A stretch of DNA of 30,494 nucleotides from CAYLHF01 sp964383365 (GTDB lineage Bacteria; Bacteroidota; Rhodothermia; Rhodothermales; UBA10348), in the NCBI GenBank assembly GCA_964383365.1, contig CAYLHF010000034.1:1-30494 (forward strand), in the 5' to 3' direction. Shown here in pieces: positions 5,603-13,687 of the stretch. Below the pieces are notes generated by a model. The model did not search any database. It saw nothing but the letters and a program-made list of their open reading frames with translations, and was not told the DNA's origin. The number at the start of each line of letters is the position of its first letter. The stretch's first letter is position 1. The translations under genes and the position numbers were made by a program.

Positions 5603-8550
5603 CAAAAGTCAAAACCGAGGAAAAACTGTTTGAACTTCTTGTCTCGCACTTTGAATCCGTCACGGTACCGGTATCCAATATCATACCTCAGGACAAAAGC
5701 ACCGAATAGATTCATCCGGAAACCGATACCGGTCGATCCAATGGTCTCGCCGGCGTGGATCTCTGGCCTGGGATCATGATATCGGTCATTCCATGCGTGG
5801 GCCGCATCGAAGAAGAGGGCACCCCGGAGTCCTGCAATTCCAAGGGGTGCCAGTACCGGGAGGTAGACAGACGGAGCCGTGAGAATCGGAAACCGAAGCT
5901 CCTGAGAGGTAAACCATATTTTTTTCCCGCGAATACCGAAGAAACTGAATCCTCTGACATCCCAACTCCCGCCCATTACATAGAGCCGGGCTTCTCTCCC
6001 TTCATTCACCCTTCCCAGAAACCAGGACGCAAACGTAATGTCGTTGGTTATTCTGAAATAATGCCGAACATCTGCTATGAGACTGTAATAACTGACATTC
6101 GAATAAAGAACATCGCTGGTGTAGGCAACCGTCGCCTTCGCGCGCCATCCTTGTATGGGACCGTTCATCCAATAAAGCGCGTTGTCATGGATGATAGAAA
6201 CAGAATTGGATAGCAACAGGGCATCTCGATTGATCCGCCGAATATCAATTTCTTTACTGCTCCAATTGAGTGAACTACCAAATTCCACGCGTTGAAATTT
6301 GGAAATAGGGTAGCTGACGACGCCGAATCCACCATATATCGTTTCGTAGAACAGGGGAAATGTACTCGGCGCGTCAGGATCGGTGACATCGTAGCGCCGT
6401 CCTGAGAACCGGTAAATACCATATCCGATGTTGGTTCGCTTGTGGTATTGAAATCGGGAGAGTTGGAAACTCAGATCCCGGATAAAATTGCGCTGTGTAT
6501 TTCCTGTATTGAGCACCGTCAGATAGAGGTAATCATCGCCCAGCATATCGGAAAAGGCCAGGACGGCTCCTCCTGTAGTACCGAGAACCGGACTCTGGCT
6601 CAGAGAGCCCTGTGCGATATCCAGGCGATACCGCTTCCTGTACGGAGACGCCACCGCATCGCTCGTAAGACCGATCCGGTCGAATTCCCAATCGGGACCC
6701 GTGGCTGCGAGATCGGCATACTGCTCCATTCTCGGCGCCGTGACCAGCGAATCTGCGTTTCGAAGTTGACGCACAGAAAAACTGAGACCCTCAAAACTCG
6801 TAAATAAAATCCGATTGTCTTTCGTCCATACCGGATCGAACGCCGCGGCCGCCAGATTCGTTATTTTTTTCATGCTCCTCCAGGCGGGAGCCTGGGCGCC
6901 TATCGGCTCCGAATCTGCTGATGCGACCGAAGGAGGAGATCCGATCTGATAACTCATATCGGCCACCCATATGTCCTGAGCACTGAATCGTCCCGTCGAA
7001 TCTCTGCTTGTACTCGTGTAGACCAGACTCTTGCCATCCGGGCTCCAGGTCGGTGAAAAATCGGTCCGGTCTCCATACGTTACATAGCGTACGCCTCCGT
7101 CTTCCAGACTGTACGTGAACAGATTGTAGCTTCCGGTCACTCCCGTTGCGGTTCGATCCGACGAGAATGCAATCCATTTCCCATCGGGACTCCAACTCGG
7201 GTCCCTATCATCGTAGGAGTCATTGGTCAGTCGCTGTAACTGTCCCGTTACCTTATGGTAGACATAGAGATCCGAGTATCCACTGCGGTCAATGGACGAG
7301 AATACAATTTGCGTTCCGTCTGGATTCCAACTCGGAGAATAGACCGCGATTAGATTCTCAAAACGGTATGTATCGACCAGTCGTCGGTCTTCAAGATTGT
7401 AAACGTGGAGGACGTCCGTCTCCCCGCTTTTCGTCACGAAAGCCAGCATGCCGTTCGGAGAGACGGCAATCTTGCTTTCAAACAGATGGAACGCCTCAAA
7501 GCGATCGCTTCGCCCACCATGTATCAAGACGCTCGGATCCTCTACCGGACGATAGTTCCCGTCCACGGGCACTCGAAACACATTGCTGAATCCATTTCGA
7601 TTGCCAACGAAGAATACCTCCCTGTGGCCATCGTCAAATTGATAGAACGACGGTTTCGCGTTATACCCCTTTGACGAGATTCCATCGGTCACCAGAGACG
7701 GGAGCTCGATATCCGGGATTGAAGGATAGTATTGATCCTTCAGCCAGCTTACCCATTTCTTCGAAATATCCTCATACGAATCCTGGAGCGTAGACTCCAT
7801 CACTACCTTGAATTTCCGATCCCTCCAGACGTTTTCGATCAGTTGGAGAATCTTGTCCTCGCCGTACACCTCGGAAATGAACCGGTTGATGGCCTCCCCT
7901 TGTTTGTACATCACGAACGTCCCGTTGATGCTGAACATACTCTCGAGAGGAACGAGGTAATTGGCAAAAAGCGCATCTCTGATGACCATTTCGTGCTGGT
8001 AATCCGGTTTACCAGACCAGTATTCGGCTAGTCCCTCGGTAAACCAGAGAGGCAGGAAACGCCCGGATGGTTTGCGATGGTCGCGCATCACCCGAAGCAG
8101 TTTGTTGAACGTAAAGACGTGGACCAACTCATGACGAACCACCCGCCGAAATCGATGCAGATTTCCGTTGGCCGGAATCACCACTCTTCCTTTCAGAAAC
8201 TCAAAAAAACCTCCCACTCCATCTGGAATAAAGCCGGGCGTTACGTTCGTCTGTTTGAAGTGAAGATTGGATGAGTAGAAAATAATCGGAACGCGGTGAT
8301 TCAGCGAGAAATCGAATTTATTTTGCAACTCCGAGTAGGCTTCTTCGGCAAAAAAGGCCCCATGCTCCGCCAGATCGAGCATTTCCGGATAGTAATAGAT
8401 GTCAAAATGTTCGGTTTTCAGTATCCGCCAGTCGAAATCCTGATATTGGATTTTATTCCGACCGAAGTGATAGGAATACTGTCCGTACGCCGTCGGGACC
8501 ATGAGCATCGGTAGGAGGGCCAGACAGAATCGATATATCCGGAACTTCAT
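5602..8550 (-). CDS. Outer-membrane protein: zinc-peptidase-like domain, TolB-like propeller, Omp85-like barrel
   Basis: This protein has 982 residues. A signal peptide covers about 1-23 (ends TAYG). A peptidase-MA-like region at about 40-290 contains HELVH at 140-144 and a downstream TEGLAEYW with Glu172 as the likely third zinc ligand. A WD40/TolB-like propeller at about 295-620 shows repeated WSPDGK-type motifs (PSWNPDGTQIVFSS, PSWSPDGKWIAFSS, PTWSPDGKSLVYTS). From about 660 a transmembrane beta-barrel follows, with the WDVRGF motif at about 863 resembling the VRGF/Y loop of Omp85 proteins, and a terminal Phe. I see no POTRA domains. The start at 8550 is preferred over the frame's upstream Met because it puts the signal peptide at the N-terminus. 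It overlaps the BamB-like gene by one base. Catalytic activity is inferred from motif only. Confidence 0.88.
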   Translation of the reverse strand: MKFRIYRFCLALLPMLMVPTAYGQYSYHFGRNKIQYQDFDWRILKTEHFDIYYYPEMLDLAEHGAFFAEEAYSELQNKFDFSLNHRVPIIFYSSNLHFKQTNVTPGFIPDGVGGFFEFLKGRVVIPANGNLHRFRRVVRHELVHVFTFNKLLRVMRDHRKPSGRFLPLWFTEGLAEYWSGKPDYQHEMVIRDALFANYLVPLESMFSINGTFVMYKQGEAINRFISEVYGEDKILQLIENVWRDRKFKVVMESTLQDSYEDISKKWVSWLKDQYYPSIPDIELPSLVTDGISSKGYNAKPSFYQFDDGHREVFFVGNRNGFSNVFRVPVDGNYRPVEDPSVLIHGGRSDRFEAFHLFESKIAVSPNGMLAFVTKSGETDVLHVYNLEDRRLVDTYRFENLIAVYSPSWNPDGTQIVFSSIDRSGYSDLYVYHKVTGQLQRLTNDSYDDRDPSWSPDGKWIAFSSDRTATGVTGSYNLFTYSLEDGGVRYVTYGDRTDFSPTWSPDGKSLVYTSTSRDSTGRFSAQDIWVADMSYQIGSPPSVASADSEPIGAQAPAWRSMKKITNLAAAAFDPVWTKDNRILFTSFEGLSFSVRQLRNADSLVTAPRMEQYADLAATGPDWEFDRIGLTSDAVASPYRKRYRLDIAQGSLSQSPVLGTTGGAVLAFSDMLGDDYLYLTVLNTGNTQRNFIRDLSFQLSRFQYHKRTNIGYGIYRFSGRRYDVTDPDAPSTFPLFYETIYGGFGVVSYPISKFQRVEFGSSLNWSSKEIDIRRINRDALLLSNSVSIIHDNALYWMNGPIQGWRAKATVAYTSDVLYSNVSYYSLIADVRHYFRITNDITFASWFLGRVNEGREARLYVMGGSWDVRGFSFFGIRGKKIWFTSQELRFPILTAPSVYLPVLAPLGIAGLRGALFFDAAHAWNDRYHDPRPEIHAGETIGSTGIGFRMNLFGAFVLRYDIGYRYRDGFKVRDKKFKQFFLGFDF

Positions 8551-8735
8551 GCGAGGCTCGTTTGCAGTGATCAAGAGGGTTCCGAAGTCGGTTACTTCAT
8601 CGCTACGCGAGCGAAATTCTCTCGTTCCCACAAGGTAGTCGCTTTTGCACCGCCCGAACTGATCACGATGGCCTGCCCGTTTAAAACCGCCGTTGTAGTG
8701 ACATCCTCACCGTGTGAGCGGTATACGAGTCGAGC
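8551..8735. other. Intergenic gap between enzyme I and the barrel-protease trio
   Basis: These 185 bp separate the end of ptsI from the start of the envelope trio, both on the minus strand. The promoter of the trio is expected here. Two TGATCA palindromes occur about 90 bp apart. I found no T-tailed hairpin and no RNA gene. Confidence 0.5.
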
Positions 8736-10526
8736 CTACAGGTCCAGACCGAGTCCACAATCATGCTGATTCAGCCAGTCTGACATGAACTCGCGCACAT
8801 CACCGGGTTGAGTCATCTCTAATACCCGATCGGCCAGATCCCGACATTCTTTGAGCGTCACGGCCCTGATGACCCGCTTTATCTTCGGGAGAAAGACGGG
8901 AGATGCGCTCAGACTATCTACCCCGAGTCCAATAAGAATCGGGACTGCAAGCATATTGCTCGCCAGTTGTCCGCAGATCCCGACCGGAATACCGACCGAA
9001 CGTGCCGCCTCGACCGCATTTCTGATCAGGGATAAAATGGCCGGGTGCATATCATCATATAGACTGGATACCAGGTCGTTTCCCCTGTCGACGGCCAGGA
9101 CGTACTGCGTCAGATCATTGGTACCGATAGAAAAGAAATCGACGGCAGATGCAAAAGTCGATGCCATCAGCGCAACGGAGGGCACCTCGATCATCGCGCC
9201 GACCGGAATCTTGGTTGCACACGCAAGCCCTTCGGCCTCCAAGTCTGCTCGCGTGCGTACCAAAATCTCCCTGAATCGCAAGACTTCGTCCAGATTGGTA
9301 ACCATCGGAAGGAGAATCCTGATGGGGCCCACGGCCCCGGCCCTGAGCATCGCTCGGAGTTGTGGAATGAGGATCTCCGGTTTATCCAGCATGACTCGAA
9401 TGCCCCGCCAACCCAGAAAAGGATTGTGTTCGCGATGTGCCATGGGAAGCAACTTGTCTCCTCCGAGGTCGAGCACCCTGAACGTGGTCATTCCGGGCGC
9501 GGCTCCTTCGACAACCTCCCGGTAAACCTCGAATTGCTCGGACTCCGATATGGATATCCGCTTTTCCATCAGGAGCAGTATCTCTGTCCGAAACAACCCG
9601 ATACCGTCCGAACCGTACTCTTTGAGTAGACCGATTTCTTCCCGCAGTTCAAGATTCGCCTGAAGACATACCCGGTGCCCGTCGATCGTCTCTGCCGGAA
9701 GCGGTATGAGGTGTTTCTCTTCCTGGACGACCCGATTGTAGCGTTCCTGCCGCGCCCGGTACTTCGCAAGAGTCTCTGCCGTCGGATTGACCACAACCGA
9801 TCCACGAATCCCGTCAATGATGACGATATCTCCCGTCTTTATCTCATCCGTTGCATTATGCATGCTGACAACAGACGGCAGCCCGAGTGCACGGGCCATG
9901 ATGGATACGTGGGATGTCTCTCCGCCAAAATCAGTCGCACAACCGAGAATACCGCGTCGCGTGAAGAGAATAATATCGGCCGCCGTGAGGGTCTCCGCGA
10001 TGACGATCGTATCCGAGTCAATAGCCGACAGGATGCGACCTCTACGTAGATGTCGGATCAAACGCTCCTGTAGATCGAGAAGGTCGTTCGCGCGCTCACG
10101 GAGGTATTCACTGTCGCTACTCTCCATGACCTGACGGTGCTTGCTCATCACCTTGTGAACAGCATACCCTGCGTTGATCTCTTTCTTACGAATGTACGCC
10201 TCGACCCGGTCATACAGGGCTGGATCGCGGAGCATCAGAAGTTGGGCTTCAAAAATGTCTGCACTTTCCGCACCCAGCTTATCGCGCGTTACATCGATAA
10301 TTTTTCTCAGATCCCTCTCTGCCCGCTGAACAGCATGCTCAAACCGTTCGATTTCATCCGGTACCGTCTGCGACTCCAATTCTCTTTCCTCTACATTAAA
10401 AGAGACTTTGGCGTACAGATAGGCAGGTCCTATAGAAATTCCCGGAGCAACGCCGATGCCGGTCAGTGTTTTCTCACTCCGCACGATGCTCCCGTCGCCC
10501 CCTGATATGTCCGTTAACGTGTTCAC
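8736..10526 (-). CDS. ptsI: PTS enzyme I (phosphoenolpyruvate-protein phosphotransferase)
   Basis: This 596-residue enzyme transfers phosphate from PEP to HPr in the cytoplasm. Domain order is normal: an HPr-binding helical region (about 30-150); the phosphohistidine domain with GGETSHVSIMARALG (His206); and the PEP-binding barrel with DGIGLFRTE, FRVLDLGGDK, NPFLGWRGIR and FSIGTNDLTQYVLAVDR. The active-site Cys518 is present, but its loop reads CGQLASN where most enzymes I have CGE-(M/L)-A-(G/S)-D, an unusual pair of acidic-to-amide changes. No GAF domain is present, so it is not the PtsP type. Translation begins at GTG 10526, 11 bp after the HPr stop. No sugar-specific EIIBC gene is in the window. 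Confidence 0.97.
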   Translation of the reverse strand: MNTLTDISGGDGSIVRSEKTLTGIGVAPGISIGPAYLYAKVSFNVEERELESQTVPDEIERFEHAVQRAERDLRKIIDVTRDKLGAESADIFEAQLLMLRDPALYDRVEAYIRKKEINAGYAVHKVMSKHRQVMESSDSEYLRERANDLLDLQERLIRHLRRGRILSAIDSDTIVIAETLTAADIILFTRRGILGCATDFGGETSHVSIMARALGLPSVVSMHNATDEIKTGDIVIIDGIRGSVVVNPTAETLAKYRARQERYNRVVQEEKHLIPLPAETIDGHRVCLQANLELREEIGLLKEYGSDGIGLFRTEILLLMEKRISISESEQFEVYREVVEGAAPGMTTFRVLDLGGDKLLPMAHREHNPFLGWRGIRVMLDKPEILIPQLRAMLRAGAVGPIRILLPMVTNLDEVLRFREILVRTRADLEAEGLACATKIPVGAMIEVPSVALMASTFASAVDFFSIGTNDLTQYVLAVDRGNDLVSSLYDDMHPAILSLIRNAVEAARSVGIPVGICGQLASNMLAVPILIGLGVDSLSASPVFLPKIKRVIRAVTLKECRDLADRVLEMTQPGDVREFMSDWLNQHDCGLGLDL

Positions 10527-10537
10527 CGATGTAGGGA

Positions 10538-10807
10538 TTACTTTACTTCTCCAAATCCATCCTCGAAAAGATCGACCATTACACGGGCGGATTCCTCCTC
10601 GTCGGATCCTTCGAATCGCAGGACGAGTGTGGAGCCCTGTTCCGCGGCGAGCGTCATTACTCCTATAATACTCTTGCCGTTAATCTCGTATCCGTCCTTG
10701 AGGATAAAAAATTCGGCGGCATATTTGGCGGCAAGCCGTACGATCATCGACGCAGGCCGGGTATGCAAGCCGGCTCTATTCGTAACCGTAACCGTTCGCT
10801 CAATCAT
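10538..10807 (-). CDS. ptsH: HPr phosphocarrier protein
   Basis: The 89-residue product has the HPr signature: GLHTRPAS with the phosphoacceptor His15, and NGKSIIGVMTLAA with Ser46, the site used by HPr kinase in species that have it. It receives phosphate from enzyme I and passes it to EIIA domains. It lies between the polyprenyl synthase (25 bp upstream) and ptsI (11 bp downstream), so the pair is clearly co-transcribed. Conserved Ser46 suggests an HPr kinase elsewhere in the genome, but none is in this window. Confidence 0.97.
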   Translation of the reverse strand: MIERTVTVTNRAGLHTRPASMIVRLAAKYAAEFFILKDGYEINGKSIIGVMTLAAEQGSTLVLRFEGSDEEESARVMVDLFEDGFGEVK

Positions 10808-10832
10808 AATAATCAGGCGTGCCGTAATGGAT

Positions 10833-11819
10833 TCAGTGACTGCGGTGACGAAGGGATCGAATCAGGTCTTCCAAAGCAGTTCTGGACTCTCCCTCCGAAA
10901 ATCCGGCACATATTGTGCTGGCCTTGTCGAGATGAGATTCAATTTCATTCGCAACTTCAGACAATACGCCCAGGCGCTCAAGACGAAGAACAGCCTCTGG
11001 AATATCCTTCTCCTCCATGCCTCCCCGTTGATTTATATCGGCAAAAAAAGACTGATCCTGACTCGCCTCCAAATCCATGGCACGCAACAGAATATACGTT
11101 TTTTTCGCCGCTCGCAGGTCGCCACCAAGAGGCTTGCCCCAGCGATCGTCGGCTGCCACGACGTCAAGCATATCATCACTCAATTGAAACGCCAATCCGA
11201 TATGCAAACCCAATCTCTTGAGGTTGTGCAAAGACTCATCACTTGCTCCGGCACTTAAACCACCCATCAAAAGTGCCGTTTCCAGGAGGGCTGCTGTTTT
11301 TTTTTCGATCATCCGAACGTAATCAGCCACCGACACAGACGACCTTTTCTCGAACTCCATATCGAGCACCTGGCCCTCACAGAGCGTCCGAACCGTCGCA
11401 TTCATGAGCGTTACCATCCGGGGATAGCGTGCTGTTTTGCACCTGGCGAGTTCCTCGTAGGCGATTCCAAGGAGTAAATCACCACACAGAATGGCCGTGG
11501 ATTCATCCCATTTCGTATGGACAGTCGGGCGGCCACGTCGAAGCTCGGACCGATCCATTATGTCATCGTGTACAAGCGTAAAATTATGGAACACCTCCAT
11601 AGCCACCGCCGCATGGATGGTATCCTCCGTAAAGGACCCGGACAGGTCGGCTGCGAGCAGCGTCAGGAGGGGTCGAATCCGTTTCCCCCCTCCGTCGAGA
11701 ACGTACCTGACCGCCTCGTACAGGACGACCGGTTCGTCATTCGATGCGCACAGATTCCCCAGAGCAGCATCCACCTGCTGCCGACGGCTGTCAAATACCG
11801 ATTGTGCAGAAGATATCAC
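10833..11819 (-). CDS. Trans-isoprenyl diphosphate synthase (polyprenyl synthetase family)
   Basis: This 328-residue enzyme condenses isopentenyl diphosphate with an allylic diphosphate. Both aspartate-rich motifs are visible: LVHDDIMDRSELRRGRPT (DDxxD at 85-89) and FQLSDDMLDV (DDxxD at 215-219), with GGGKRIRP near residue 43-50. A Phe lies five residues before the first motif (HNFTLVHDD), a position that often restricts chain length, so a short product (C15-C20) is plausible but unproven. Translation starts at GTG 11819, overlapping the adk stop by 4 bp (GTGA), which indicates coupling. Confidence 0.95.
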   Translation of the reverse strand: MISSAQSVFDSRRQQVDAALGNLCASNDEPVVLYEAVRYVLDGGGKRIRPLLTLLAADLSGSFTEDTIHAAVAMEVFHNFTLVHDDIMDRSELRRGRPTVHTKWDESTAILCGDLLLGIAYEELARCKTARYPRMVTLMNATVRTLCEGQVLDMEFEKRSSVSVADYVRMIEKKTAALLETALLMGGLSAGASDESLHNLKRLGLHIGLAFQLSDDMLDVVAADDRWGKPLGGDLRAAKKTYILLRAMDLEASQDQSFFADINQRGGMEEKDIPEAVLRLERLGVLSEVANEIESHLDKASTICAGFSEGESRTALEDLIRSLRHRSH

Positions 11820-12463
11820 CGGACTTCTGCGGCTTTTTCTTGGACAGACGTCAGGAGTCGATCATTCACCTCTTCAAACGTACCCAGTCCGCCAACTTCG
11901 ACAAGTTGGCCGCGCTGCCGATAGTAATCTTCGACGGGAAAGGTCTCGTCCCTGTAGACGCGCAAGCGTTTGAGAATGGCGTCCGGCAGATCGTCATCTC
12001 TCTGGATAATATCACCAGGATCCGCATCCGAAGGAGGTGGCTTGAAATCGAGATGATAATTTTCACCCGTGCGCATGTTCACCCGTCGCTTGGACAGCCT
12101 GTCGACAATAATATCATCAGGGACACACAGACTCACAACGGCATCAAGCATACTATCATGCCCGCTGAGGAAATCAGATAACCATTCGGCCTGCTCGATG
12201 GTACGGGGATAACCATCTACGACGAAGCTATCGAAGTCGCAGTCAGCGATCGCTGATTCGGCCAATTCGCGTACAATGTAGCCGGGTACCAATTTTCCAT
12301 CTTCTACATAGGAGCGAGCGCGCAGACCCACCTCAGACTCGGCCCGGATTGCCTGCCGGAGAATGATTCCAGTCGATATGTGAACCAGACCCCTCTGCTC
12401 GTGAAGCATTTGCGCCTGGGAGCCCTTGCCCACCCCGGGAGGTCCGAATAGTGCTATTCGCAT
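11816..12463 (-). CDS. adk: Adenylate kinase
   Basis: This 215-residue enzyme interconverts ATP + AMP and two ADP. The P-loop is FGPPGVGKGS (residues 6-15), the AMP-binding segment reads HISTGIILRQAI, VVDGYPRT (81-88) follows, and the LID region runs from about 122 with RRVNMRTGENYHLDFKPP and no zinc cysteines. The usual STGDMLR motif here is STGIILR: the Asp is replaced by Ile, though the Arg that contacts AMP is kept. Length is normal for the long-LID bacterial form. It heads the adk-polyprenyl synthase-HPr-enzyme I group. Confidence 0.95.
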   Translation of the reverse strand: MRIALFGPPGVGKGSQAQMLHEQRGLVHISTGIILRQAIRAESEVGLRARSYVEDGKLVPGYIVRELAESAIADCDFDSFVVDGYPRTIEQAEWLSDFLSGHDSMLDAVVSLCVPDDIIVDRLSKRRVNMRTGENYHLDFKPPPSDADPGDIIQRDDDLPDAILKRLRVYRDETFPVEDYYRQRGQLVEVGGLGTFEEVNDRLLTSVQEKAAEVR

Positions 12464-12562
12464 AGTTCATGCAGCGACCACGGCCGCCAGCCATTCTCAA
12501 GTTTTTGAAAAGTGTCTCCGACCCACACGCGAACGAAATGATTCAACCGGGTCACAGGTTTC

Positions 12563-13090
12563 CTAATTCTTCTCTGAATCGGCCGGAGCGCTACCACGGC
12601 GTCCCGTACCCAGATACGATTTTAACTGTTCGATCACTTCGGGAGCCAGAGCAGAAATCAATTGTTTGGTCGTCTGATTCAGCAATGTAGACCAGAAACC
12701 ATTCGATTCTCCTCCACCGAGTCTCACAACGGGGGGGCGCTTGCTCATTGCCCGTCGGACGGCATCCTCGGCCGAGGAACCCTTGCGTAATCCTTTCGAT
12801 ATCTCCCGTGCAATGGCACCTGAAACGCGATTGACCCCTTCTCGATACTCGTCATTTCGGGGTCTGAACATTTTTTTTAAAGCCAGTAGTCCACCTATCC
12901 CGGCGATGACGGCAAGCGAGACTTTTGCCGCCTGCTTTCTCCTCGCAAGTTTGCGTAGCGTGTCCGGTTTGACCGGAAGATCGGACTCAATGGCTGTCAA
13001 CCGGTCAGAAATGGCGTTGGCACGCTGACCCAACCGATCTTCCAGCTGCCGTCTCGTCAACTTCCCTTTATTATGCTTCACCGTGGTCAT
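12563..13090 (-). CDS. Small membrane-anchored protein of unknown function (YtxH/DUF3618-like)
   Basis: This protein of about 175 residues has a basic, coiled-coil-like N-terminal part (LTRRQLEDRLGQRANAISDRLTAIESDL). One hydrophobic segment (VSLAVIAGIGGLLAL, about 57-71) is followed by a basic stretch and a soluble tail with SAEDAVRRAM and a helical region ending in a disordered C-terminus. The pattern resembles YtxH/DUF3618-type stress and envelope proteins, but no family motif is decisive. ATG 13090 gives a 20-bp overlap with the upstream holin-like gene, so the two are probably co-translated. An ATG at 13114 is an alternative. Confidence 0.7.
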   Translation of the reverse strand: MTTVKHNKGKLTRRQLEDRLGQRANAISDRLTAIESDLPVKPDTLRKLARRKQAAKVSLAVIAGIGGLLALKKMFRPRNDEYREGVNRVSGAIAREISKGLRKGSSAEDAVRRAMSKRPPVVRLGGGESNGFWSTLLNQTTKQLISALAPEVIEQLKSYLGTGRRGSAPADSEKN

Positions 13091-13580
13091 CCGTAATCTC
13101 TTCCGTGTTGGCATCCGACGAGCGATGGGTATCGGGATCCGTCGATTCCGAGAGAACTCCTGCGATACCCTGTTTGGTCCCCTCCGGCAACGCTGATCGC
13201 GGTCTCAGGTTCGGTCCCTTGATAAATCGAGGCTTGATAAAATGAATAATTAGAGCCATTACAACGAGAATTCCCGCCACAGAGACGAAGCCCCATGCCG
13301 GGTGTCCGAGTACGGGGCCCAGACCCAGCGCGAGCCCTACAAGCAGGAAAACAATAATCAGGAACAGAAGGACGAAGACGACTACTGCTGACAACAGCTC
13401 GTTGGCGATGCGCTCGATCCGATCTTCCAGATCCACCTGAATAAGCTGGATACGCAGATCGATCCATTCCTTCACATCCTCCATCAATCCCCTTGTCTGG
13501 TCAGACAGTCGGTCGACCCGGCCGGACCCCGCCGATGGCCGGTTTTCTTTCGCCGACTTTGTGGGTTCTTTACTATTCAT
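13071..13580 (-). CDS. Holin-superfamily-like membrane protein (PF07332 type)
   Basis: This 169-residue protein has a charged amphipathic N-terminus with LMEDVKEWIDLRIQLIQVDLEDRIERIANEL, then two adjacent transmembrane helices at about 62-89 and 94-116, and a hydrophilic disordered tail. This is the layout of the 'phage holin family' proteins (PF07332) that are common on chromosomes of Bacteroidota, Actinobacteria and cyanobacteria and are usually not phage genes. No lysis, endolysin or structural phage gene is nearby, so a housekeeping envelope role with its overlapping neighbour is more likely. Confidence 0.78.
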   Translation of the reverse strand: MNSKEPTKSAKENRPSAGSGRVDRLSDQTRGLMEDVKEWIDLRIQLIQVDLEDRIERIANELLSAVVVFVLLFLIIVFLLVGLALGLGPVLGHPAWGFVSVAGILVVMALIIHFIKPRFIKGPNLRPRSALPEGTKQGIAGVLSESTDPDTHRSSDANTEEITDDHGEA

Positions 13581-13687
13581 GCTCCTGTTGATTCCGATTT
13601 ATCGCAACGACGTTGCCTACACCGCCGTTAACCGACCCGACGATGAATCGTAAAGTACGAATCAGGATTCCCAATGACCGGATCAGC

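Noticed and set aside
13071..13580. Prophage remnant suggested by a holin-like protein
   Set aside because: No endolysin, capsid, integrase or attachment sites nearby, and PF07332-type proteins are common chromosomal genes.
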